Origin: Diphasiastrum complanatum
Taxonomy: Eukaryota; Streptophyta; Lycopodiopsida; Lycopodiales; Lycopodiaceae
NCBI GenBank assembly: GCA_029204225.1
Contig: CM055106.1
Location: 5,964,361 to 6,028,360 of the forward strand
Reading direction: 5' to 3'
DNA length: 64,000 nt
Part shown: piece by piece, positions 26,041 to 36,210 of the stretch
How the letters are laid out: each line of letters begins with the position of its first letter
Position numbering within the stretch: the stretch's first letter is position 1
Made by a program: the position numbers and the translations under genes
Notes under the pieces: generated by a model
What the model was told of the DNA's origin: nothing
The model's input: the letters and a program-made list of their open reading frames with translations, nothing else
The model's database searches: none

Positions 26041-26445
26041 AATACTATTTCATGAAACAATTGCAAGCAAACTTTTGATAGCGCTATCTTCCACTGAATC
26101 AGAGTATATCGCAGCCTCTCAAGCTACAAAGGAAGCAATATGGTTGGAAACTTACTTTCAGATCTCAATCTGAATCAATATGCTTCAACAACTTTATTTT
26201 GTCATAATCAAAGTGCCATTTCTTTATCAACCAACCCTAGATTTCATTCTAGGAGTAAGCACATTGAAATTAAGTATCACTATGTCAGAAGCAAAGTTTT
26301 TGACAAAGACGTTGAATTGTAGTACTGCTGTCGAACGCAAGATATGACAATGAATATTTTTTCTAAGCTTGGATGCACACAAAAATTTTTGTGCAGAACT
26401 AAGTTTGAAGGTCAAAACATTCATGGATTCAGATTAAGAGGGGAG

Positions 26446-26628
26446 TGTTAGATTATTCTACTATTTGAGTATTGAATTATTCCATCATCTGAGTGGTTCA
26501 ACCGAATAATTGATCTCTTAAGTTTCATCCACTCTATTATCTAGTTCTGTAGTTTTGCTCGTGTTTCTACATTGTCTGTAGAAGTACTCAGGAATGGCTC
26601 AGACATATCAAATATCATCCGACAAATC
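26446..26628 (+). repeat. Copia element 1 3' LTR, left part (split by nested element)
   Basis: Starts TGTTAGATTATTC directly after the purine tract aagaggggag, as expected for a 3' LTR. It resembles the start of the LTR at 42327 (TGTTGGATTATTC). It is interrupted at 26628 by copia element 3 and appears to resume at 31974, where a tataaata box follows at about 32185. Confidence 0.7.
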
Positions 26629-27277
26629 TGTGAAAGATTTCAGATCCTTAAGATTCAATCTACTTGAATGATCTGTGGTTAGAAAGAGAAATACACTACC
26701 AATCTCACCAATGTAGAAAAATCAGCACCTACACGCAATTTGAGATGCAAACGCAAATAGAACTTGATCAAACTTGAATGAAATGATTATGTACTGTTGC
26801 TGTCCGTACAAAACCAGCAAGCTACTGTATTTCACACGTGTGGATCCAAAAATAACAAATATAGATCATTCTACACATAGAATTGCAAGCAATCACCAAG
26901 ATAGTGTACCAATGGATAGTAGAACCCAAGAGAACCATGTATAAGCATGAAATGAGATAGAGAAGAGAGAAGATTACTCTCTCCACGAGTTACATCCTTT
27001 TATAGCAGGTCCAAACCCTATTTGACCACTTGGCTTTCCCACCAAAATACTAACCCTACTAATTTTGGGTCTAGATTCAATGTACCCAAGTATTCAAATT
27101 GAATATACTCAAACTCGCATTCTAACTTTCCCACACTTTCAAAAAGTGTTTATTCAAATGAAATCTAGACTAATGAACTTTGAAAAGTCAACCTCTAAGT
27201 CTAAAACAAGTTTTGGCCTCGATATGCCAAATATGGAAATATTGCAAAATGTGATGAAACTAGTTGAATCTTTCACA
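26629..27277 (-). repeat. Copia element 3, 3' LTR
   Basis: 649 bp, matching 31320-31968 end to end. It carries the tgtgaaagat/atctttcaca termini and is adjacent to the polypurine tract at 27278-27287. Confidence 0.92.
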
Positions 27278-28267
27278 CTCCCTCTTCAACTAATTTTAGC
27301 ATAGATTTTGATAATACTCCAAGTGAAGTCCTATGCTTCATGAACAAGTCTTTTCCCATTGCTTTGGTGAAAATATCATCTACACATTCCCTTGAAGACA
27401 CACGTTGAAGCTCCACCTCCTTTGCAAAAGACTCACTCCCTCACTAATTGATATTGTATCTCAATATGCTTGCTCGTAGCATAGTTTTTGACAATAGAAC
27501 TTTGATCCATCATAAGAATGATCTTCTTTCTAACAATAGATCTCCTTTCAATGATCATGTAATGCTCAAAATAGAAACAACCATAATTGATATAGAGAAT
27601 AGTGTCCACTCGGGATGCTTCACTATTTCTTACATCAATTTTACATATCAAGATGTAACTAGAACATGAAGAATCAAATAGAATGTAAATGAAATGATTC
27701 CACCATGCCTCTAACTCTGAACTCTTTGGAGAAATACAGCAAACAAACAATAAATGTGAGTGATCAACTTTTGCTTGCATATCTCCTCCTCCTTTGTCAT
27801 TTGTTGCCTTGTATCCACCATGATACTCCATGAATGAGCCTCCATCTTCATCTTGCCATAAGATGCCATCATCACTTAATGACTTGACCATGAATGAGTG
27901 ACATAATGAACCTCAAATAGCTTCATTTCCATCAGCAAAACCAGCCAAGAATGCTAGTACGAATCCAACATCAAAACAATGCTCACCAATGTAGCTAGTT
28001 TTATCATATCTTGACAATTTGCACACATCCCCCCTCAAAAACAGATCCATAACATCTTTGCCAATTACCTCTCCTTTGATGCTCTTGACTAGCTCCAAAT
28101 TGCCACCTTCCCTTTTGACTAGTTGAAGTGCTTTGAGATCAACTTCTTGATCTTCAACTTAATCATCAAAGTCATTGAACAAACTTTGTTTTCAAGATCC
28201 AATATTTGATTTTACAGCAAGATAACATCCATCCACTTGCATAGCTCCATGTACACAAGAAGATCCT

Positions 28268-29910
28268 TCAAAAGATGTTCCACTCTTTATAAGAGCTCGA
28301 TACTTGAGATCCTGATCGGATCCACTCCTCTTCTTTCCTTGCTTGATCTACATTTGTAGGCTCATCCAAAAAGGTTAGGAAAGCAACATAATTTCCAAAA
28401 ACTATTTGCTTACCCTTTTGATCATATGTGAGCCTTGAAGGTACTTGTCTTTCTCTTGATGTTCTCCTTGGCTTTTGACTTGATGAAGGTCCATCATCAC
28501 CACCATCCAAAGTAAGATCCTTCTCATCAACATCAAGAATGTTAGATCCATCCACTTTACCATCAATCATGCTTGAAGACACCTTTGAAATATTCCCCTC
28601 ATAAAAAATGACATCTCTACCAACAATCACTTTGTTAGTAGAAGGAATGTAAACCTTGTAGGCTTTACTCACCTCACTATATCCAACAAAAATACCTCTT
28701 CTTGAAGATGGATCCTCCTTGATCCTATCATCAAGAGTAATGTTGACATAGCATGTGCATCCAAAGGGTATTAGAAAGTTGACACTCGGCCTCCCCCCCT
28801 TCCATCCAAAATAGCACTCGGCCACCTATTGCACAAGAAATTGGCACACAACAAAGCTTGATCCCAAAATGATTTGTCAAGATTAGCACTTAACCTCGTA
28901 GCTTTAGCACTTTCACATAAAGTCCTATTTTTCCTTACAGTCACTCCATTTTGTTGTGGGGTCCTTGATGTTGTATACTCCCTCTTGATCCCATGCTCAT
29001 CACAAAAGGCCTTGAACTTGTTAGATATGTACTCACCACCATTGTCACCTCTCAAGCACTTGATCTTTGTGGAAAATTGGTTCTCCCTTGCATTCTTGAA
29101 CTTGACAAAGGCATCATACACTTCATCCTTACTCTTTAGTAGATAGATCCAACAAAATCTACTAAAATCATCAATGAATGTTACATACATCTTAGCTCCA
29201 CTATTGCTAATTGTAGTAAATCCATGAATATCCGAATGTACAAGTTGAAAAGGCTTTGTAGATCTAGAAATAGATCTAGTATAAGCTAGTCTATGTGACT
29301 TAGACAAAGCACAAGACTCACAAACATGCTTGTCATTACTTAAGGAACTTGGAAGACCAATCACAACCTTCTTCCTTGCCATTACCTCCAATGACTTGTA
29401 GTTGAGGTGTCCCATCCTTTTGTGCCAAACCTCTTGAATAGAAATTTGCTCCCTTGCAACACATCCAACTTGGTTAGCAATAACACAAGCATGAAGTTTG
29501 AACAACTTCCCTTGCCTTTTACCTTTTCCAATCAAGACATCCTTCCTTTTGATCAAACAAACATCTCCATCAAACTCCACCTTGAGGCCCTTACTTAGAA
29601 TTTGACTCACACTAAGCAAATTCTTGGTAATAGATGGAATAGACAAGACATCCTCCAAATGAACATTCCTATTTGTAGAGAGAGAAATAGGAACTGTGCA
29701 AATCCCTTTGATTGCACACTCACCATCATTGGCCATGTAGATCACCCTCTTGTCATCTCCGTATGCCAACAAAGAAGTGAAGTACTCTTTGTGAAAGGTC
29801 ATGTGTGAACTTGCTCTACTATCAATCCACCAAGGATCTAGATCTCCATCATTAGCAAGAATACATGAAGACATCACAAAAGCATCATCATTTGCATCTT
29901 GAACATCCAA
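28268..29910 (-). pseudogene. Copia element 3 protease-integrase, catalytic residues mutated
   Basis: Two overlapping frames on the - strand. The first (29910-28771, 379 codons) begins with protease WWIDSRASSHMT, where the catalytic DSGA is DSRA. It then has the gag-pre-integrase region (IPSITKNLLSVSQI), the HHCC zinc module (HKRMGHLNYKSLE...CESCALSKSHR) and the integrase core. There SDIHG and RGDNGGEYIS supply the two catalytic Asp, but QNGVTVRKNRT has Val where the catalytic Glu (normally QNGVAERKNRT) should be. The second frame (28825-28268) carries the integrase C-terminus and linker (GCTCYVN, KAYKVY, GRDVIFYE). The protein cannot be catalytically normal as read. Confidence 0.88.
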
Positions 29911-29949
29911 ACCATCCTCATCAAGAGTAAGATTACCTTGCTTGTCTCC

Positions 29950-30719
29950 TTGATCTCTCTTCTTCTTGTAGCACTCACTTGCAAAGTGTCATTTGATGCC
30001 ACAATAGAAGCACTTGAGCTTTGATCTGTCCTTCTTTTTGCCACTTGAAGAAGCATCCACTTGATCTTGCCCTTTAGACCACTTACTTTTGGTTTTGGCC
30101 TTGAATTTGCCCTTTGTGAACATAGCATCCTCTTGAAGTGTCGATGTAGATCCACCTCTTGCTTGAAGCCTATATTCCTCATTGATTAAGATCTCTTGAA
30201 GATCCATCAGACTTGGCAAAGTCTTTTGAATAGCAATACTTTGAACAATGTTAGCATGAGCATCCAACAGTGAATAAGCTCTCCTTCCTTAATGCTTTCA
30301 TCTATGCAAGCTAACTCATCATTCAATGCTTTCATTCTCAAAAAAAAATTACTGGGACTTTCTTCATTCTTTTGCAAACAAGAAAAGATTTGCCTTCTTA
30401 GAGTCAGCACTCTAGAAGCAGACTTGGATTCATAAAGCTTCTTCAATGAATTCCAAGCTTCCAAAGATGATGTGCACTTACCAACTTCCTTGAGAAGTTC
30501 ATTGGTAACATTCATCTTTATCATGTGTAGAGCCTTCTTGGCCCTCTTGTCATACCTCAATTGATCTTGTTGTGTTGCTGGTCTCTCCTCCAGACCTACA
30601 AAAATATACAAAACATCATTCATCTCAAGAAGTGACTCCATCCTCACTTTCCACAATGAATAGTTACTTGAGGTAAGCCTATCATTGGCTTCCAACATGA
30701 CTCCAATTGAGGTTGCCAT
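29950..30719 (-). pseudogene. Copia element 3 gag (frameshifted)
   Basis: Starts with MATSIGVMLEANDRLTSSNY at 30719; SSNYSLWKVRMESLL and LKKLYESKSASRVLTLRRQ are UBN2-type copia gag motifs. A frameshift near 30250 moves reading to the frame ending at 29989. A TGA after GIK at 29987-29989 interrupts the zinc knuckle CFYCGIK.HFASECYK, whose Cys and His ligands are otherwise present. Nucleocapsid-like Lys/Ser-rich sequence precedes the knuckle. Confidence 0.85.
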
Positions 30720-31319
30720 GTAGCAATGACCTGATCTTCTCTTTCAACCTGCTTCAATGCACAAAGCACTCCTTTGAACAACAACAAATGCTTTCAAAAG
30801 AAATCACCAAGATTTGAAACTATCTCACAAATTCTCTTCTAGCACTTATCCAAGCAAATCAACACATAGAATCTTGGAATCTTGACCAACCTATGATCTA
30901 TCCTCAATTTAATGACTTTTGCCACTTCCTAAGATTGAAACACACTCAAATGAAGACCAACAACCTCACTATCTAGAGATCCAATCAAAATTAGGGTTTT
31001 GACAAAATCACAAAAAATTGACTATTCCAAATCTACATGCAAATGCTGAAAATTTGATATGCAGTCTATAAGCCACCACTTAGGCTGAACCAATGATCCA
31101 AAAATCGGCCAAATCCAATATGTGAATTCAAAAATCGGAATTGAACAAGTATATTGACCCAATTAGTGTTTTGATCTACAAAAGATCCAATCTACAAAAG
31201 CAAAAAATCCGATTTTGGTGTAGAATCCTCTCTAGCATGCTCTAGACTTGATATCTTCACCAAATCATTGATAGATCTGATTTCTTCCTTCATAACCTGA
31301 AACACAAGATTTGATACCA

Positions 31320-31968
31320 TGTGAAAGATTTCAGATCCTTAAGATCCAATCTACTTGAATGATCTTTGGTTAGAAAGAGAAATACACTACCAATCTCACC
31401 AATGTAGAAAAATCAGCATCTACACACAATTTGAGATGCAAACGCCAATAGAACTTGATCAAACTTGAATGAAATGATGATGTACTGTTGCTGTCCGTAC
31501 AAAACTAGCAAGATACTGTATTTCACACGTGTGGATCCAAAAATAACAAATATAGATCATTCTACACATAGAATTGCAAGCAATCACCAAGATAGTGCAC
31601 CAATGGATAGTAGAACCCAAGAGAACCATGTATAAGCATGAAATGAGATAGAGAAGAGAGAAGATTACTCTCTCCACGAGTTACATCCTTTTATAATAGG
31701 TCCAAACCCTATTTGACCACTTGGCTTTCCCACCAAAATGCTAACCCTACTAATTTTGGGTCCAGATTCAATGTACCCAACTATTCAAATTGAATCTACT
31801 CAAACTCGCATTCTAACTTTCCCAAACTTTCAAAAAGTGTCTATTCAAATGAAATTTAGACTAATGAACTTTGAAAAGTCAACCTCTAAGTCTAAAATAA
31901 GTTTTGGCCTCGATATGCCAAATATGAAAATATTGCAAAATGTGATGAAACTAGTTGAATCTTTCACA
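31320..31968 (-). repeat. Copia element 3, 5' LTR
   Basis: 649 bp. On the - strand it ends in ATCTTTCACA, immediately followed by the PBS TGGTATCAAATC. Confidence 0.92.
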
Positions 31969-31973
31969 ATATC

Positions 31974-32545
31974 GACGTCCCCAACCAAAGTCGAAGACTT
32001 CGGCCATGTCGATGAAAGATAGTTAATTGTTTCACTTGAATTGAAGCTAAAGACTTGTCCTAACCATTTAGCAAGTAAACTTCTGGGAAGTCCTAACTGG
32101 ATAAATTGCAGCACATTATGGCCAATTGGCTATTACAATCTATGACCTCATTAGTTGTCCTACTGGATGTGCGTTATTTTCTTAGTATAAATAGCTGATC
32201 ATCTATAGCTCTTCTAACTCTTGCTCAACTTTCTAGCTTAGCTTTTCTTTCAGAGTTCAATTAGAGTATTGCTATTTGTGCTTACTGCTTATCAGCGGAA
32301 GTGCATCATCAGATAGAGTTTTCAGTTCCTCAGAGATAACTTAGAATATGCGGTTTCTATCCGCAATTGTCTTATGCTCATCATCATTTGATCTGTACAT
32401 GATACTTGTTGGAAATTAAGTCCACAGTTGTCTCCCTGGTGAATGACTAATTTCTATTTCAAGATTCTTCCTACACATTTATTGATCGTTGATCTAGGGT
32501 CAGGTGAAACGAACTTGGGTTCGATGTCTGCTCATCTGATACTTG
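31974..32545 (+). repeat. Copia element 1 3' LTR, right part (putative)
   Basis: Sequence to the right of nested element 3. It has a tataaata box at about 32185 and no coding motif, as expected for the U3/R/U5 remainder of an LTR. The right boundary is set by the start of the next repeat at about 32549 and is uncertain. Confidence 0.5.
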
Positions 32546-32548
32546 CAG

Positions 32549-32812
32549 AAATCATAACTTAGACAGCCAAATTATTTAAAGAACGTCTACAATGGGCTTC
32601 CGGCTGATCTCCAGCAAAGGGTAACCAATCCTATCATATTTCAAGTTCAGATGTTAAGTTCAATAATTTGAAGATCATTGAAGACTTGGCCATTTTCAAG
32701 AACTTTCACGAATTAGCATTTAGAACAACTCTGTAGAAATACACTAAGTGTCGCAACAGTCCACAGAAATACACTAAGTGTCACAACAATCTGCAGAAAT
32801 ACACTAAGTGTC
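32549..32812 (+). repeat. Repeat segment shared with 41609-41840
   Basis: Matches 41609-41840 from taacttagacagccaa through acgtctacaatgg.cttc.ggctgatctccagcaaagggtaacc to the cagaaatac..taagtgtc motif. Here the motif (c)agaaatacactaagtgtc is present three times in tandem (32731-32812, period about 41 bp). An LTR element is inserted in the last copy, and the repeat resumes at 35684. Confidence 0.8.
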
Positions 32813-33206
32813 AGTTATGGACTGAGCTCATTATGTTCGCCGCGTCCATTTATATTTGCTTTACTTTATGCATAAGTAGGCCTTGGGTCCTTTTTATTCA
32901 TTAGTGACACTTAGACTATATGGTTGGCCTTTGGCCTTATTATTCATTATTAGGCCATTTGGACAGAGTGGGGGCTTTCTTGGAGGGCGCACTATTATCT
33001 CTCCTAGTTGGGCCCTAGCCACCAGAAGCTTCCTTTTAGGACTTCCTATAAGTAAGGAAACTGTGTCATTTATTATTCAACTGATGATATTGATCTCTCT
33101 CTTTAGCCTCCTTAATCTTTCTCTTTCCTGCTTTCTAGGGCTAAGTCTTGCTTATGTGCTGCTTTCATAGCTTAGCTCTAGATCAGTTGTGGCTCTATTC
33201 GTAACT
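32813..33206 (+). repeat. Left LTR of the AGTTA/TAACT element
   Basis: 394 bp. It lacks a short segment present in the right LTR (right: catattattggagagtgggg; left: cagagtgggg) and part of the ctcttggctataagtagg region. Confidence 0.9.
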
Positions 33207-33218
33207 TGGTATCAAAGC
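33207..33218 (+). promoter_or_regulatory. Primer-binding site TGGTATCAAAGC
   Basis: Directly abuts the LTR end. It differs by one base from TGGTATCAGAGC, the usual initiator-Met tRNA PBS of plant retroelements. Confidence 0.85.
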
Positions 33219-33271
33219 ACTTTCCTGAGCATAATCTTGGAAAAAAAAATTTCCTCACCTCCATCGCTGCC

Positions 33272-33510
33272 CTGTCCTGCTCCTCCATCGCTACCCCTAC
33301 AGCTCCATTGCTGCCCTATTGCCCTGCTCCACCGCTGTCTTGCCCTGCTCCTCCATCGCTACCCCTACAGCTCCATCGTTGCCCTATTGCCCTGCTCCAT
33401 TGTTGTCTTGCCCTGCTCCTCCATCGTTATCCCTATAGCTCCATCGCTGTCCTATTGCCCTGCTCCATCGCTACTCCTACAGCTCCATTGCTACCTTGAC
33501 AGCCCTACTC
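33272..33510 (+). repeat. 68-bp minisatellite, about 3 copies
   Basis: Units starting tgctcctccatcg at 33278, 33346 and 33414 (period 68), each containing two cagctccatcg-like sub-blocks. Because 68 is not a multiple of three, each unit is read in a different phase, yet no stop occurs in one frame. The long open frame across it (33189-33902) looks like a composition effect. Confidence 0.8.
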
Positions 33511-35267
33511 CATCACTGCTCCTTGTACTCCTTCATACCAAGCGCTTCCCCTTACTTTGCTCCCTCTCTTCCTTGCTGCCCAACGCTCCTCCTCCTTCCT
33601 TTCCATCACTGTCCCTGCCTTCCGATTTGTCTCATCCAACATTTTCCCAGTTTGCATCCATCTTCCACAATTATTTCCTAGCCTGTCCAACGCCCATCCT
33701 TATCCAAAAATCACCCAATTCTGTAATCGTTTGCTATTCCAAATTGCCAAAATCCTGCAGCCTATTCATTGCTGCCCCAGCCCTTCTGACTTGTCACTTT
33801 CGCCTTTTATTTTATCCGTTTCTAGCCATCTTTCATAGTTTATCAAAAAGCTCTCCAGCGCCCATCCTCAACCACATTTCACGGAATTCCGACTCCGTTT
33901 AATATTCCAATTTGACATTTCCCTCTTGGCTGTCCAGCACATTTTTACAGCCTTCATTTTTCCATTTGCTAATTGTTGCCCTTTTTTAGTTGTGATAATA
34001 TTGGCCTTAATAGACTAATTTGGGGTGACAACAAAAGTCTGCTCCCTCAAGTTTTCGTCTATTCCTTCCACTATCATTATGGCACATTCACCTACACCGA
34101 GTGAAACTGTTCAGGAAAACTTATCCGATCAGTTTCGGCACATGGATAATACCCTTTCTGGTCTCATTTTTCGCTTCGATATGTTGTCACAGATTGATTC
34201 TTTACAACCTCATGGTCCTAGAAAAGCTCCCGTCTTTCCTTCATTTGGGACTCCCCCTCCATTTGAATTTCCATCTTCTTCTGCTAGCCAGCCTGGTGTT
34301 GGACCATTCATTCCACCTAACCCACCTCCTGGTTTCTTTCCATGTCCGCCAGTTCATGAGCCACACTTTGCTTGAGACTTTCGTGATAGGGTACAACTTG
34401 CTACCTATTCATGTTCCTCTGATGGGAACTTATTAGATCTCATTCATGGGCCTTATGGATACCTTGGGTTTTTGACCATGCTGGTGCACATTTCTCCATT
34501 TTAGCTATCCTTTGTCAGGATGATCTCTTTATGCTCCATGTTTCTTGGCATATCGCTTTCTTTTCCATGCTATTACAACGTGCCTGTCATCCTGCTTATG
34601 TTCCTACTCCTTGGTGCTGGTCTTCCGATGCTGCTATCTTTTCTTGGGGCACCTATATCACTGAGTTTGCACATATGGTTGATGGTTACGTGTATGACGC
34701 AACAATTCATGATGAGTGTCCATCTCTTTTCCAGTTTCCTTATTGGCTTCCCATTGTTGATGCACTTTTACCTTCTCGGGCTTTTTGGATACCTTGGTAT
34801 GATGTTCCTATCTTTTGGATTGATCCTCTACTATCTTGGGCATTACGAATATCTTGGCATTTCTGGTTACTGCTTGATCTTCTTCTGGTTCCTTGGCATT
34901 CCTGGTTGTTCCATTTGCTTGGTTTCAGATGATGCGGCCGAGATGTTCCCTTCATCACCATGATGTTGATCCTGAGTTATTCCCTTTCTTACCAGCTGCC
35001 ATTCACTAGGTTCGTCTTCACCATAGTCAACGCTGCCGGCAGATTCAGGTTTTGGTCCAGTTGGATGGTCGTCTTGTTGAGGAGGCCACATGGGAGCCTA
35101 TTGATGTCCCTTATCATACACCATCACTTGCGGATCAGGATCGTGCTCTTGCTGCACTTGTTGATTCCTCTACATCAGATGTTGCTCTAATTGTTGATGC
35201 ACCAGGGCTTGCTACTGTTTGATCCAGTTTCTTTTCAGCAGTTGGGTCTTTCTTTTGTGTCGGGGAG
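33511..35267 (+). other. Internal region of the AGTTA/TAACT element, possible gag relic
   Basis: A 98-residue segment beginning at 34079 (MAHSPTPSETVQENLSDQF) is Pro/Ser-rich with an amphipathic start, similar in style to gypsy gag N-termini, and ends at a stop at 34373. Beyond it (34400-35200) translations are Trp/Phe/Cys/Leu-rich and interrupted: decayed or non-coding. No zinc knuckle or pol motif was found. I do not recognise a function. Confidence 0.45.
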
Positions 35268-35678
35268 AGTTATGGACTGGGCTCATTACATTCGTCGCGT
35301 CCATTTACATTTACTTTACTTTATGCATAAGCAGGCCTTGGGCCCTTTTCATTCATTAGTGACACTTAGACTATATGGTTGGCCTTTGGCCTTATTATTC
35401 ATTATTAGGCCATTTGGACATATTATTGGAGAGTGGGGGCCTTCTTGGAGGGCGCACTATTATCCCTCCCAGTTGGGCCCTAGCCACCGGAAGCTTCCTT
35501 TTAGGGCTTCCTCTTGGCTATAAGTAGGAAAATTGTGTCATTTGTTATTCAACTGATGATATTGATCTCTCTCTTTAGCCTCCTTAATCTCTCTCTTTCT
35601 TGCTTTCTAGGGCTAAGTCTTGCTTATGTGCTACTTTCATAGCTTAGCTCTAGATCAATTGTGACTCTATTCGTAACT
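35268..35678 (+). repeat. Right LTR of the AGTTA/TAACT element
   Basis: 411 bp, starting AGTTATGGACTGG and ending ATTCGTAACT, followed by the GTGTC target duplicate. A tataagta box is at about 35519. Confidence 0.9.
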
Positions 35679-35683
35679 GTGTC

Positions 35684-36210
35684 GCAATAGTCTGTAGAAA
35701 TGAACTATGTTTTTTCATAGTGTCATCTTTTTTCGAAATGCGACAGTGTTTGCTTTTTCCAAAATGCGATACTTCAACATACTTCAATAGTTCAACTATT
35801 TTTAATAGTGTCGGCATTTTGTGACAGTGTCGGCTTTTTCGCACTTTTCCAAAAAATGCGACACTTTCCTTCAGCTTCTTCCTTTCAACTATTTTGAAGA
35901 AGTTAAACTGTTTTAAAGACACCTTCATTTTTTAAAGGGCACCTTCGCCTTTTTAAGGGCACTGTCGACTTTTTTAAGGCACTGTCGACTTTTTTGCAAA
36001 ATCTTGAAGAGAGAGAAAAATCTCAACAATCATCTATTTTCAACGAGGAACGTTCCTAGCCACTTCCCAAAAATGTGATATGAGAGAAAGCCACTTCACG
36101 TAAAATGTGAAGTGACGTCCTCGTCCTCGTCCGCGTCAACATTCTCTAATTAGTTGACCATATATACTATGTATAGTTGTCACATAAGCCAAATACTTCC
36201 AAGTACAACG
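35684..36210 (+). repeat. LTR-like repeat with 'ggcaccttc' modules
   Basis: Continuation of the repeat interrupted at 32812. It shares with 41830-42090 and with the LTR at 42327-43654 the gcgacactt..cttc elements, the gggcaccttcg..tttttaaggg modules, tcttgaagagagagaaa, cgacgtcctcgtccgcgtcaac and the block ctatgta.agttgtcac..aagcca.atacttccaagtacaac. The last block ends at about 36210, where a coding-like repeat begins. Confidence 0.75.

Larger units (their letters stand above)
22736..26445 (+). mobile_element. Copia element 1 (gag-pol, + strand, decayed, deleted)
   Basis: Order and motifs are those of a Ty1/copia polyprotein. Gag starts about 22770 (NGFNYYLWKFKMKTLLI...LWDVV) and continues after a frameshift at about 23065 (HINQFKNLLQQM, LPSTYENW). 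A zinc knuckle at 23417 reads CKYCKCTNHEIQDF, with the last Cys replaced by Phe. Then come the gag-pre-integrase region (NVLYVPKLSTNLLSVSRI; LLWHQRLGHLNH) and the integrase C-terminus/IN-RT linker (24208-24456). RT is 24708-25330 (ARLVAKGFSQ, HQMDVQTTYLNG, VCKLHKALYGFKQSARA), and the RNase H tail is 26060-26430 (LSSTESEYIAAS, NPRFHSRSKHIEIKYHYVRSK). Most of the integrase core, the YVDD part of RT and parts of RNase H are deleted, and 25335-26040 is sequence I do not recognise as copia. It ends in a purine tract and a 3' LTR at 26446. Confidence 0.88.
26629..31968 (-). mobile_element. Copia element 3: complete-length, - strand, both LTRs, nested in element 1
   Basis: A 5340-bp element bounded by two 649-bp LTRs (26629-27277 and 31320-31968). 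The LTRs differ at roughly 15-20 positions by eye, about 97 percent alike. LTR ends are an 11-bp inverted repeat, TGTGAAAGATT...AATCTTTCACA. On the - strand the primer-binding site TGGTATCAAATC (31308-31319) follows the 5' LTR directly, and the polypurine tract GAAGAGGGAG (27278-27287) precedes the 3' LTR. Flanks aaatc (26624-26628) and atatc (31969-31973) would be an imperfect 5-bp target duplication. Gag, protease and integrase are recognisable; RT is almost entirely lost between about 28270 and 27560. It is therefore non-autonomous despite young-looking LTRs. Confidence 0.9.
32813..35678 (+). mobile_element. Non-autonomous LTR retroelement with AGTTA...TAACT termini
   Basis: A 2866-bp element with direct LTRs at 32813-33206 (394 bp) and 35268-35678 (411 bp). 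Each LTR begins AGTTATGGACTG and ends TATTCGTAACT, so the LTR termini are AGTTA/TAACT rather than TG/CA. The PBS TGGTATCAAAGC (33207-33218) follows the left LTR directly and resembles an initiator-Met tRNA site. A purine stretch cggggag precedes the right LTR. GTGTC is duplicated perfectly at 32808-32812 and 35679-35683. The internal 2.06 kb has no protease, RT or integrase, so the element must rely on another element's enzymes. Confidence 0.9.

Noticed and set aside
33189-33902. 237-codon frame in the AGTTA/TAACT element
   Set aside because: It is produced by a stop-free 68-bp minisatellite read through successive phases and by C/T-rich composition; no domain is recognisable.
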